A DNA stretch of 64,000 nucleotides from Dryococelus australis (GCA_029891345.1 CM057009.1:306219166-306283165), one strand, 5' to 3'; counted from the stretch's first letter, positions 43,185 to 53,354 are shown. Translations and numbers: made by a program. Notes: generated by a model not told the origin, from the letters alone.

Positions 43185-43625
43185 CTTTATAACCAAACCT
43201 TTGAAAAATTTCCCCATGTGCGACGTGTTTTGGTGTCTTACAAATATGTGATGTATAAAAAGTGTTTTATGCTTCTGTTAACGTAACAAGTGTTTTATAT
43301 TTCTGTTAACGTAAACGTATTTTATATTATTTGGGACATAAATTTAAATTATATTTATGTTTAAACTAAAAAATATGATTTATTATTTTCGTTGATTAAA
43401 ACAGAGAAAGGAGGTAATTTGGCCATGAATAGTAAGAAATAGTTCTCACGCAAAATATAATATTGAACTGACTGCGCCCTAACGCTGTGCGTTGTCCATT
43501 TGGTGTCATTTTCTTGACTCGGATAAGCTTTGTTGCCTTGAGGCGGAGGGGTATAGTGAAAGTAGAATTTCAGCAGGGCTTCAGAAACACTGGATGCAAC
43601 CATGAGGGGGCGTAATATCTCAGAT
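43185..43625 (+). repeat. R-family dispersed repeat (copy 1)
   Basis: ACCTTTGAAAAATTTCCCCA, GTTCTCACGCAAAATATAAT, GCGTTGTCCATTTGGTGTCA and GAAAGTAGAATTTCAGCAGG align with 48920-49640 and 57320-57640. A 28-base local duplication (AAGTGTTTTAT..TCTGTTAACGTAA) occurs at 43259-43315. No TIRs or ORF were recognised. Confidence 0.6.
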
Positions 43626-43759
43626 ACATCTCCAAGTAAATCGTTTGCGACGCGGCCTCTTGGCTTTACCCGGGGAGGGATGTGTGGAAGTTTGGGTTCA
43701 CTTCCGGAGAACTCGCGCTCTGCCGAACACTAACTTGCAAAGTTCCCAGCGGAGCCACG

Positions 43760-43839
43760 TCATCTGCGGGTGCCGGCTATCTGGTCGCAGGTGACGCTGG
43801 AGTCAGTGCGCAGCGCTTCTGCGAGCTCGAACAGCTTCC
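43760..43839 (-). other. Candidate terminal coding exon (weak)
   Basis: On the minus strand a pyrimidine-rich stretch ending CGTCCCGTCTCCTAG could be a 3' splice site. After two bases it is open for 25 codons (KLFELAEALRTDSSVTCDQI, then AGTRR and TGA). It lies in an unusually GC- and CpG-rich patch (43640-43860). No family is recognised and no partner exon was found, so it may be chance. Confidence 0.2.
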
Positions 43840-43861
43840 CTAGGAGACGGGACGACGCTGA

Positions 43862-44118
43862 AGTGAAGCGAGGAGATGTGGGCGGCTCTCAACGGCGAGA
43901 CCTTCGGAGCAGATGAGGGCGAGTGAGGTGCGCATGGAGCGGCGCCTGGAATGGAAGGGCGTGGGAAACCGGAGGTCCCCGAGAAAACCCGCCGACCAGC
44001 GACATCGTCCGGCACGATTCCCACTTGCGAAAATGCGGTAGTGGCCTGGCCGGGGATTGAACCCGGTCCGCCTTGGTGGGAGGCGAGCAGGCTAACTGCT
44101 CAGGCACTGCGCTCCCGA
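43862..44118 (-). mobile_element. S-family SINE, full length
   Basis: GGAGATGTGGGCGGCTCTCA, GGAGCGGCGCCTGGAATGG, CCGGCACGATTCCCACTTGC, GGGGATTGAACCCGGTCCG and the head GCCTTGGTGGGAGGCGAGC are all present. It is GC-rich and little decayed. Confidence 0.9.
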
Positions 44119-44647
44119 CGCCACTGAAGATTCCTGCTATACGTTACATCTTTTTAATCCCCCCTCCTCCACATCGATCCCAAATAAAAGTCGTGCACTC
44201 TGTTACATAATCAGTTAAATTAAATAAAAATTTTGTTTTATTTAGAGGGAAGGGGTTTAATTATGAAGGAAGTTATTTAATAATTTAGTACTAATTTAAC
44301 CGATATACCTTTTATGACAATTAAAAAGATGTCCAACGATCCCCTTTTCGGCTACTACCTGATACGACAAATGAATAACGTTATATATAGGAAGTACATT
44401 AATTAATTTTAATTTTAAAAATATAATAGAGTTCAGTTATGGCCAATGGCCGAGCACTGATCAAATTTGTAATTTCTTTGTTGTTGTTGTTGTTGCTATA
44501 CGTTACATGGAGCTACAAAATACCTTATGGGAAAGAAACACGAGAGTAGTATATTTATCTGATTTTCGTAGCAGTTTCTTTTCCAAATGCTTTATCGCAA
44601 TTTTATGCAAGACAAAGCATAAATAACTACTTTGAACGCCCTATTAC
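44119..44647. other. Spacer with (GTT)n
   Basis: A TTG/GTT run of about seven units lies at 44478-44497. Otherwise AT-rich and unrecognised. Confidence 0.4.
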
Positions 44648-44899
44648 TAGAGATTGTGGTTTATAGCGGGAAAGTTTACTGTTTACTAGTATTAAAAGTA
44701 CTTTACACATGTCCGAAAGTTTTATTCCCTTATTGGCTGTCATGCATGTATGAAGGATTCGGATACTAAGATGCAGAACGTTCGTGATTGGCTTGCAAAC
44801 AACTAACTCGAGTCAAAACATCGTGTATCCAATTATGAAAGAATAAACCCGTTAAATGGTATAGAAAATATGTAGGCTCAAAAAGTTTTCGCGATTTTC
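44648..44899. mobile_element. P-family hAT-like MITE, right end clipped (copy 1)
   Basis: TAGAGATTGTGGTTTATAGC, TTATTGGCTGTCATGCATGT, ACGTTCGTGATTGGCTTGCA and CCAATTATGAAAGAATAAAC match 62948-63241. The right end stops at TTTTCCATCAT, missing CTCTA, where M4 starts. Confidence 0.75.
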
Positions 44900-45191
44900 C
44901 ATCATCTGTTTTTCGCGTAAAGTTTTACGCGGAGGCTAGATTTCAATATCCTATGTGCACACTTGCAGTCTTCAATTGACTATTGGCAGCTTATCTTTGT
45001 GTAAAGACAGTCTGTTATATGAGTGAGCCAATCAGAATTAAGTTTATCCGATACTGACCGTCCGTGATTTGCGGGCAGACAGATACGACGCCTAACTATT
45101 CAAATTATCCAATCACGAAAGTGATTCTAAACTAAAGTGCCTTGAAATACAACTTATCTTGAAATATTTTTGCGAAAAACAGGTGCCCCTA
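44900..45191. mobile_element. M4-family hAT-like MITE, left end clipped (copy 3)
   Basis: CTGTTTTTCGCGTAAAGTTT, GAGTGAGCCAATCAGAATTA, CCGTGATTTGCGGGCAGAC and the right terminus TTGCGAAAAACAGGTGCCCC match M4. The left TAGGGCCAC is missing. Confidence 0.78.
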
Positions 45192-45494
45192 ATGTTTAGA
45201 TATTCGTTGCCTTTAATAATCTCGGAGAACTAATTAAATACAAAAAATAAGATGTTCTGTCATATCTTCCATCCGTTCTCCGAAAATAATTGAGCCAGTA
45301 AAAAATTGACGATGTAAGAAGGTGTTCTAAATTAAGGTTTATTTCTTGTCTTGCCAAAAAAATTCTAGAAATTTTCAGATGACTAACCTGTGACGAAATT
45401 GAGGGAATATACGTTTTGCGTGACACTATCCCCCTTAAGTATTCAGAGTTCAAACAGCCGCATATTCCACGAAATCTAGTGGCACACATTAGAA
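45192..45494. other. Spacer, nothing recognised
   Basis: A 97-codon minus frame (45196-45489) has no recognised domain. Confidence 0.35.
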
Positions 45495-45960
45495 AATGAT
45501 TTCACTTGCCAGCAACATGCGCGAACACCGTTCGCCAATCAGCACTTCGTAATCTATTTGCCAGCCGGCAGCCTAGACAATAGCAAGAGTCCTGAAGAAT
45601 CCTCGGATTCAATTTGGGGGACAAGCTAGAATTCAAAACACGTGCATTTGTATAACTATAGCCATTGGCCCACAAGGTGTTTGGCCCCTCCTGGGAAACG
45701 GTGTCCAATTGTCGCCTTCCACAGCAGACAACCAACGTATAGTCGATATCGATATATTTGCACATAAGTCTGTAGAGTCTAGCCCGCAGGTCGTTGAACT
45801 TGCGAATTTTTCAGGTCTCTAACAATGACGAATCTTTCACAGTACGAAATAGCGAATCAGATACAAGGCTCGTTGTGCAGCCAATCAAGTAATTAGTACG
45901 TCCACAACAAAGGAACCCGCACCACTATTTCGCCTCTGTGTATTTACCTACTCTTGGGCA
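45495..45960 (+). mobile_element. H-family repeat split by an M1 element (copy 10)
   Basis: The left part CACTTGCCAGCAACATGCGC and CGCCAATCAGCACTTCGTAA continues after the MITE at GAATCAGATACAAGGCTCG and GCAGCCAATCAAGTAATTAG. The MITE is thus younger. Confidence 0.78.
45585..45821 (+). mobile_element. M1-family hAT-like MITE nested in H (copy 2)
   Basis: Ends AAGAGTCCTGAAGAATCCTC and TTGCGAATTTTTCAGGTCTC are inverted. Flanks acaatagc and acaatgac agree at 6 of 8. The interior matches 22597. Confidence 0.85.
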
Positions 45961-46468
45961 ACACAGCATTTCACTGCTTTCACCACTAACCCTACACAGA
46001 TCCATTATAGCTTCGTTTACACTAAAATACATTCCTTATTCTTAATAATACTCTTTCTCTAGTTTGTACACACGGTAGAACAATATTTTTTACAGCGCAG
46101 TGCGATCACTTTTACTCGGTCCGTGGGCATCGAGTATGGGCAAACCGGGGGTTTTGAGGAGAGCGTACCTCGCTTCATCTCTGAAGCCAGCAGGAACATC
46201 ACATTCCCCAAGGTTAATGTTAATATTGGCCTGTCACTACTTCAGGTAATTAAATAATGATAAACTGCTGGTCCCACTCTTTAAAAAATATATAGTATTT
46301 ACGAAACCATAAACAGCACTATTTCAGTCGATACCGAAGTTTTATTTCAATTTGAAAACCTCTGGCTATATGAAAAGAAGTTTTATAGACTCGTGCATAA
46401 TCGCAGGCTTAAACAAAAAAAAAAAAAACAAAAAAAAAAACATTGAGACAGAGTAATTTAGCGATAAT
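45961..46468. other. Spacer, nothing recognised
   Basis: It includes a run of A bases with one C near 46415-46440. No gene was seen. Confidence 0.35.
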
Positions 46469-46741
46469 TAGGGCCACCTGTTTTTCCCGAAAAGATTTCA
46501 GGACAAGTTGTGTTCTAACACACTTTAGTTCAGAACCACTTTCGTGATTGGGTCATTTGAATTGTTACGCATCCTATGTGTTTTCCCGCGAATTACAGAC
46601 GGTCATATCGGGGAAACTTAATTCTGATTGGCTCACCCATATAACAGACACTTTTCACACCAATGAAGACTGCGAGAGTGCACATAGGATATTGAAGTCT
46701 AGTCTCGACGTAAATCTTTTCGCGAAGAACAGGTGGCCCTA
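46469..46741. mobile_element. M4-family hAT-like MITE (copy 4)
   Basis: TAGGGCCACCTGTTTTTCCC and TCGCGAAGAACAGGTGGCCC are TIRs. Flanks gcgataat and gcgataaa agree at 7 of 8. It is in inverse orientation to copies 1-3. Confidence 0.9.
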
Positions 46742-46975
46742 GCGATAAATGTACGCGAGTGTGGTTACGGGAAGTCTGAGGCTTGTCTTCCACTCCCGTC
46801 TCTTTAAAAAATACCCTATTTCTGAAACAAGATGTCAGCGCTTATGCGAGATTCCGTATTTTCTTGGTTGTCGTGTTTCATTGACGGTTCGTATAGTTTT
46901 GATGTCAACATTTAAATTTTTGATTACAACATTGTCATTACATAACAATTCTCCAATGTCTTTATTCGTTATATT

Positions 46976-47257
46976 TAGAGAAAGGAAAATTTCGCGAGTT
47001 CAATGACCTGTACGCTAGACTCAACAATCCTTTGCATAGTCGAACCTCAGATGTTTGTCATTGGCTTTTGCCACGGTGTTATCTCACATTTGACAGTATG
47101 AGAGCCGATTCTTGTTCCCTTGCAAGTCGGCTATTGGCGCGGAGTCGTCCAGGGCGTGTATAATAAATTATGCTCCAATTGCAAAGGCGATTTCAGTGTA
47201 CACGCTTTTGAAATCTATCTTGTCCTGAAATGGAGTCGCGAATTTTTTCTATCGCTA
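46976..47257. mobile_element. M3-family hAT-like MITE with perfect 8-bp TSD (copy 3)
   Basis: Termini are TAGAGAAAGGAAAATTTCGC and GCGAATTTTTTCTATCGCTA. Perfect duplications gttatatt are at 46968-46975 and 47258-47265. Confidence 0.92.
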
Positions 47258-47304
47258 GTTATATTACGTCCCGAAGCTTTTCAGTTGATTTGCCGACATG
47301 TATG

Positions 47305-47546
47305 TAGAGTCCTGAAGAATTCGCGAATTCGTTTTGGGACAAACTAGAATTCAAAACACGCGCGTAAATATAACTTTAGCCATCGGTACACACAGTGTTT
47401 CACACCTACTGGAGCATGGTGTTCAATTGAAGCCTTACACTGTGACAGCAGACAACCAACGTGCAACTGACATCGACATATTTGTACATAAGACTGTGGA
47501 GTCTAGCCTGCAGGTCAAGAAACTCGCGATTTTTTTCAGTTGTCCA
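47305..47546 (+). mobile_element. M1-family hAT-like MITE (copy 3)
   Basis: TAGAGTCCTGAAGAATTCGC and CTCGCGATTTTTTTCAGTTG are TIRs. Flanks catgtatg and catatacg agree at 6 of 8. Confidence 0.85.
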
Positions 47547-48269
47547 CATATACGGCGTTCATCACTACAAATAACTTTTCTAGGATAAAGTATTCCCGGT
47601 TGGAATTTCTGTAGCACCACAGCATTTAAACGAAGCCATTTGTGCTTCCTGCGTGGATAATATATAAAATATCGTTCCGCGATATATTTTGACCACAATA
47701 TGATTAGTTTCTACTACGCACATTACATTTGATGATTTCATTTGATTCGTGCGTTCCTGAGGAGAATCTTGATTATCAAATTAACGCAAACGTTAATTCT
47801 ATTAAGGTTACATTTTTAGAGGAAATGTTAGTTGGTTACTTACAGTTAATCCCCATATCAACATTTTGTAGATTTCATCGCTAGTTTTCCTCGTTTACTT
47901 TTCTTATATATAAAATTAGAGGTACATTTTCAAACACTCGGCTGTTGTTTTTATAACTACAATACGCTCACTCTGGACACAGAAACGTTGAAGTATAAAA
48001 TAACAAAATAAATTCACAGTCCTGTTCTTATTGAAGGATCGAATATTTTCCGAGCAGTTAGTACGAAGAATCTCGCTAGCGGGTTCTCGGATTAACTCCT
48101 CCTCCTCCTCCCCCCCCCCCCCTTGAGGGATTAGTGGCTAGGGCTGTTTGCAACTGTCGTCTAGGCTTGCATATTATGCGGGCGTGCAGTAGCGATAAGG
48201 CTCCCACCACCAGGCACCTAACAAATTAACACCGCAGAGTAAATGAGAATGCAGAATTGCAACAGCTGC
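47547..48269. other. Spacer with a C-run
   Basis: CTCCTCCTCCT followed by a C-run of about 13 is at 48097-48121. No repeat family or gene was recognised. Confidence 0.4.
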
Positions 48270-48328
48270 TAATACAGCCAACTCCAGCTGCACTCGTCAG
48301 AAAAATGGCTTCACTAATCAGCTATAGT
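48270..48328 (+). mobile_element. H-family fragment
   Basis: GCCAACTCCAGCTGCACTCG and AAAATGGCTTCACTAATCAG resemble the left part of H; the remainder is absent past the M2 insertion. Confidence 0.45.
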
Positions 48329-48603
48329 TAGACCCCCCCGAGAATTTCGAGGTTTCATCTCTAGACAAGTTGGAATTCACACACTTGTACGTTCATGTTA
48401 CTTCTGTAATTGGTCGACGTGTTGTTTGACTCCTCCTGGAGATAAAAGAGCTAATAACAAAAATGTTACTAATTGTGCGCCCAACCACCGCAATTTACTA
48501 CCACAACATTCAACCAATAAACAGTTGATATCTGCGTGAGAGTATATAAGACTGTGAAGTCTAGCCTACAGGTCATTGCACTCGCGAATTTCTCGGGTCT
48601 CTA
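48329..48603. mobile_element. M2-family hAT-like MITE (copy 2)
   Basis: TAGACCCCCCCGAGAATTTC and GCGAATTTCTCGGGTCTCTA are TIRs. Flanks gctatagt and gctatgct agree at 6 of 8. Confidence 0.85.
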
Positions 48604-48616
48604 GCTATGCTATAGT

Positions 48617-48893
48617 TTGATACCTGGAGAATTCGCCAGTTCGGAGACTCGTAGGCTAGACTCCACAGTCTTGTGTACAATCACACGCAAATCATCTTCT
48701 CATTGGTTGTTAGCTGTTACAACGGGAGACTATGATTGCGCCTTCATTTTTTTTTTGCGCGTTTGTTATTGGATCAGGATTCAACAGGTAGAGTCAAATT
48801 GCACGAGGCCCAATTGCAAAAGATACAAGCCCGTAAGACTTTTTTGAATTCTTGTTTGTCCCGAAATGAATCCGCGAACTGTTCATGTCTCTA
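48617..48893. mobile_element. M2-type hAT-like MITE, diverged subfamily
   Basis: ACCTGGAGAATTCGCCAGTT, GTAGGCTAGACTCCACAGTC and CCGAAATGAATCCGCGAACT then CATGTCTCTA outline it. It is the uninterrupted relative of 2625-3209. Confidence 0.7.
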
Positions 48894-48919
48894 GCTAGTC
48901 CATTCGCGTTTTATGCACA

Positions 48920-49640
48920 CATTTTTAAATAAAACCTTTGAGAAATTACCCCATTCATGAGACGTGTTTGGGTGTTTTTCAAATATCTCACGTGCCACAA
49001 GCGTTTCATACTTGTGTTAACATTACAGTATCGTATTTTTTTTTATAAAACTGAGCTTTTCGTTATATTTTATTAGTAAAATATAATATTTAGGGCCACC
49101 TGTTTTTCGCGAAAATATTCCACGTCTAAATGCACTCAAAAAACAATAGTTTAGACTCAATTTCGCGATTGAAAGATTTCCACTGTCACACATCTTAGGT
49201 GTCTGCCAGCGAATCACGTATGCTTAGTGTCCGATTAACTTAATTCTGATTTGATCAGTCAAGTAGAAAGTGGCTTCTCTCCCAGATACGCGGCCAATCG
49301 CCAAAGGAAATTCCCAAGTGTGCGCGTAAATGTTGAAGTATAGCCTGCGCGTCAATCGTTTCGCGAGAAACACGTGGCCCTAATGATATTCGATTCATCA
49401 TTTATATGTATAAATGCAGAAAGAGAATAGGTGTGTTGGTATTGCCCAGTAAGAAAGTTCTCACGCGAAATATAATTAAACTGAGGGCTGTACAAATGCG
49501 GTGTTGTCCGTTTAGTGTAATTTTCTAGACTTTGATAACAGGAGGCTGAGTAATATCCTGGAAGTGGAACGTTAGCAGGGCTTGCAGAAAAGTTGGAAGT
49601 AACTTCGAATGTAGTACATATACACGTGTGGGCGTCGTTC
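48920..49640 (+). repeat. R-family repeat split by a B element (copy 2)
   Basis: The left part AACCTTTGAGAAATTACCCC, GAGACGTGTTTGGGTGTTTT continues after the MITE at GTTCTCACGCGAAATATAAT, GTGTTGTCCGTTTAGTG and GTTAGCAGGGCTTGCAGAAA. R copies 1 and 3 lack this insertion. Confidence 0.62.
49091..49382 (+). mobile_element. B-family hAT-like MITE, reference copy
   Basis: TAGGGCCACCTGTTTTTCGC and CGCGAGAAACACGTGGCCCT are TIRs. Flanks ataatatt and atgatatt agree at 7 of 8. The 292-bp element is inserted in R. Confidence 0.9.
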
Positions 49641-49845
49641 ACCAATCATATCTTGGTACCTTGCTTGCAAGACACAATAAGTTAAAAGTTTTGGTTCCAC
49701 GTAATCTACCCTGAGAGGAAAAAAAAAAAAGGTTTTGCAAAATCAAACAGAGTTTGTTTGGTGCAACCAAATTCTTCGTTTGTGTAGGTGCAATGAAATA
49801 TTTAGTTGTTGAAACAAAATTATTTTGTTGTTGTTGACACTTTTT

Positions 49846-50230
49846 AGCTCGAGTAAAGCCAATTCGAAAATTTCTTTGTTTTTCAGAACAAAACTCGCAT
49901 GGATGTGCAGTTTTTGTTCGGCTAGTGTTTAACGTGACCTCTCAAGAGCACGACAGCGCAGTAACAATTGTAGTGCTAACGATAGAATTTCTTTTGTTTT
50001 ATAGCCACTCAATAGATCATGATTGATTGTAAATCCTTTTGTACGATAGAGGGCATTTCATTGGGTCAATATCAGCTCGGTTCTCCATTGGTTGATGACC
50101 AGCCGATAATGAACGGTATAAAGCACAGACGCCAACAGAACCGGTGTTCTTGCAGTAGTGGATATAGATGACTCACTTCTAATTGGTCTTAAGTGCCTGT
50201 AAATGTGTGCAGACCTCAACGTGTTAATTG
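49846..50230 (-). mobile_element. L-family TTAA element nested in N (copy 2)
   Basis: Reverse complement of 37965-38392: CATTGGGTCAATATCAGCTC, CAACAGAACCGGTGTTCTTG, GTGTGCAGACCTCAACGTG, then TTAA at 50224-50227. The left boundary is not clearly a TTAA. Confidence 0.62.
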
Positions 50231-50319
50231 GTTGCACAAAACAAATACTGGGTTGGTGCAATTAATGATTTTATTGGCTCTAAGTACATGGAACAGTTTC
50301 GGTTCATATATAAAATAAT

Positions 50320-50402
50320 CGCCGGCCCGACAGAGATTCGAACCTAGAACGTTCGAGCTCAAGCGCTACGAACTGGCATCACTTTACCTCTGCTAAAGTG
50401 AC
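50320..50402 (-). other. tRNA-like module inside N copy 2
   Basis: On the minus strand CTTTAGCAGAGGTAAAGTG resembles box A. TTCTAGGTTCGAATCTCTGT carries a box B at 10 of 11 to consensus. Confidence 0.62.
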
Positions 50403-50876
50403 TGTCGATGAAGTGGGAATGTTTTTAAATACATACATTGTAAATACTGAAAACGTGCGCGAATAAATATTACAAGTTTTGCAGCTTTAAATTTTAGTTT
50501 CCTGGTGTACTTGTTAAGTGATAATTTTAATACCATTATTAAGGCTCAATAAATGTACTTACAAGCACTGTCACTATCAGAATTGTCACAGAAAATAAAA
50601 ACAAAAACTCCCGAGCTGTATTTTCAAACGAAGGCAATGAAAGGAATGGCCAAACAAATATACATAGTTGATTCAAGTGAATATTTTGTTGACAGTATAA
50701 TTTATTTTTGCCCAACAGAGAGGTTTTGTTTAGGCCTATTTCAGCGTGTATTTTGTTAGATGAACAAAATTAAATTCGATGCCTACAAAATATTTTGTTT
50801 GGGTAACTTAACACATATTTGGCGGCATGCAAACAAAATATTTTGTTGGCTTAAAAGAAGCTTCCTTTCAGTGTAA

Positions 50877-51302
50877 CTTGACATAACTCAAACTTACTTC
50901 ACAATTGATACATTTCCAAGGGTACATAAAGAGCGTAATTATGATACATACATGCGATAAAACCGGGGGATCCAGATAACATTACCTAACGTAACGTAAC
51001 TTGACAAAAGACGAGTCGAGAGAGGTAAGTAAGTGTAGCCCCGGGCTCACGGGGGGAGGGGGGGGGGGGGAAGGTTGGTGTTCAGCCCATGCGTATTTTA
51101 ACCTCAGCTTCTCCCGCATATTTATAACACTGTTATTATTTATAACACATTTATAACACAAAGGTACTCTCGGGTGGTCTAGTGTTTAGTTAAGGCCTGA
51201 CTTAACCTCTTATGCATAAATGCTTCGTTTCCGTGACATTATTTCAGTTTTAGACTTCACAAGTTGTTTAATTTTTTTTTGTAAAGTGCCCGCCTAACTA
51301 AA
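50877..51302. other. Spacer with a G-run
   Basis: A G-rich run lies at 51051-51069. No gene was recognised. Confidence 0.35.
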
Positions 51303-51970
51303 GGCTGTTCACCATAAAGTGAGCACTTTTGAAATCAACCATACAAAGAGTCATTGCCCCTGCCTGCATGTATTTTAATGGGCGTACTGAGGGACATGCG
51401 CCCTGTAAAGTTGGTAGCGACGGATGGGAAGCAGATCCTTTCTTAACGTCGAATAAAAAGTGCTATAGGCTGTTCACGGTAAAGTGAGCTCTTTTTAAGG
51501 CCCTTATAAATTTTTCCTTTCATACAATTTCCATTTTCCTGCTGTTCTTTTTTTAATATAAACATTACATCGACACCAATAAACACAGTGTATACATTTC
51601 ACCACCCTTAAAATTTAATGCCTGAAGCTGCAATAAGATATATTTATTAGTGGTTAATGCTTTTTGGGATGACCTTAAAAAGTGCTCACTTTACCGTGAA
51701 CAGTCTATAGGTGTCCATTTTGTGATAACTGAAATTATTATTTTTTCGCTTTCTGTTTTTTTAATGTACCGGAGTGTAGAACTTAACAAATTTGTAAACT
51801 ATTTACTTTTCTAATAATTTCACCGTTTCACCTGACCGACGCGTGAGTAAAGTGACGAGGCCCGTTGCACTGTTAGTTTTACATATGGCGGAAGAATACA
51901 TAAAGTGCATACAAGTAGATCTTAAGCAGGGCTTACAAAAGTGCTTATTTTACAGTGAACAACCTGTAGC
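51303..51970 (+). mobile_element. C-family MITE split by a D element (copy 5)
   Basis: AAGGCTGTTCACCATAAAGT, GCCTGCATGTATTTTAATGG, GTAAAGTTGGTAGCGACGG and, beyond the insert, CTTAAGCAGGGCTTACAAAA with TTTTACAGTGAACAACC define C. The inserted D has the same terminal sequence as C. Confidence 0.85.
51466..51707 (+). mobile_element. D-family MITE nested in C (copy 2)
   Basis: TAGGCTGTTCACGGTAAAGT and ACTTTACCGTGAACAGTCTA are TIRs. TA flanks each end (51464-51465 and 51708-51709), consistent with a TA target duplication, although TATA symmetry leaves the exact cut ambiguous. Confidence 0.85.
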
Positions 51971-52434
51971 AGTGTGTTTTCGAAATACACATTTTCCCAA
52001 GAAAATCATAAATGTGCGTCCAATGTGCTGATATACGAAAATATCTCACCTGTCTGACGAGAGACCTGTTGAGTGCTTTTAAACATCATACACATTAAAA
52101 ACGCCATTTCACAGTACTACAACACAGCTAAAAACACCTTTTTCAGAGAGCAATATCATCTCCTAATATATGTGTCACATACATATGAAAGTTATCAATG
52201 GCCTTGTACTGAAACTTGCTATACACATTACAACACTAAAATGAGAGAGGGTAAACGTTCAAAAACCCATATGCATGTACACGCAACACGAGAGAACACT
52301 GCCCTGCGCGTAGCGGCGATGGCGCACTTGTTACGCGTAACAGTGCAGTCCTTATCGCCCGCGCACTTCTCTGCCTCAGGCGAAGAAAATAGCTGCAAGC
52401 AGGCATGCACCTTAATGTTACAAAATGTAATTTA
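51971..52434. other. Region holding the N-terminal part of a 205-codon frame
   Basis: The longest open frame in the window (52073-52690, plus, 205 codons) begins here, but its last third is A-family MITE sequence. No domain is recognised and composition is repeat-like, so I treat it as fortuitous. Confidence 0.45.
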
Positions 52435-52729
52435 TAGAGACTGGCCCCATTTTCGTTTTATTTGGGGATACGTTAAACTTAAAACACGCGTACCTGTGCA
52501 ATACGTTTGTCATTGGACCATAAATTTACGTGACGCGCCCATGGGTACGTCTGTGCCAATGAATGAACACTTCACAATTATGTGGCCGAATCACGTGCCG
52601 TTCAGCCAGAAAGGGCGTGACTTCGCATTTAGGATGCACCCAATGAAGAAACGACGCAGGCTCGAGTATATAGAGTATTGTGAAATATAGTCTGATGCTA
52701 AATCATAACGCGAATTTTGCACGACCCTA
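52435..52729. mobile_element. A-family hAT-like MITE (copy 4)
   Basis: TAGAGACTGGCCCCATTTTC and CGCGAATTTTGCACGACCCT are its ends. The interior GTGCAATACGTTTGTCATTG and GAAGAAACGACGCAGGCTCG match A. Flanks gtaattta and cttatttg agree at 5 of 8. Confidence 0.78.
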
Positions 52730-52737
52730 CTTATTTG

Positions 52738-52981
52738 CAAAGACCTGAAGAATTTGCGGATCTGTTTTGGGACAAGCTAGAATTCAAAACACGTGCGTTT
52801 ATATAACTTTTTTTATTGGTTTGCACGGTGTTTGACACATTTTGGATAACGGTGTCAATAGCCGCCTTCCACTATGACAGCAGACAGCCAAAGTGCATTT
52901 GCTAGTGGCATATTTCTATGAACATACGGTTGTGGAGTCTACCCTGCAGGTCATTAAACTCGCGAATTTTTCGCGTCTCTG
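52738..52981 (+). mobile_element. M1-family hAT-like MITE (copy 4)
   Basis: CAAAGACCTGAAGAATTTGC and CGCGAATTTTTCGCGTCTCT are TIRs. Flanks cttatttg (52730-52737) and tttatttg (52982-52989) agree at 7 of 8. It inserted immediately beside the A element. Confidence 0.88.
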
Positions 52982-52989
52982 TTTATTTG

Positions 52990-53354
52990 GTATTTGTAAA
53001 CGGTAGTAACGTATTGGTATTTTTAAGTTTATTTTATGCTATTTTCGACAGCATTTTACTTTGATAGTTCAGATTTCGCGTGTGTACTGCAGAGCACGGC
53101 AGATAGCAAAACTTATTTCTGCAGTAGAATTTTCGAAACATTTAATTTCACAATAGCCATAATCAGCACTAAATGAAATAACCCTATATAGTTTGTGACG
53201 CTAAAATGTTACGCTCATTTAGAGAATGTTTTGGACTCTAACATAGTCTGGGGGCTTTTTTTTTGTGGTGGTCCCTGATATTTGCGCCATCCTCATAGTT
53301 GGAGTGAAAGACATGTCCCTAGGTAAATCAGGCTACTTCACTTAGCTCCAGAGA
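52990..53354. other. Spacer, nothing recognised
   Basis: AT-rich; no family matched. Confidence 0.35.

Larger units (their letters stand above)
49713..50876. mobile_element. N-family TIR element, about 1.2 kb (copy 2)
   Basis: The left TACCCTGAGAGGAAAAAAAA and right, complemented, GTTACACTGAAAGGAAGCTT are imperfect TIRs. ACAAAATATTTTGTT motifs recur near both ends. It contains L sequence (49846-50230) and a tRNA-like module at 50320-50402. Confidence 0.65.

Noticed and set aside
52073..52690. Longest ORF, 205 codons, plus strand
   Set aside because: Its last third is an A-family MITE present elsewhere as non-coding DNA. No domain is visible and composition is not gene-like.
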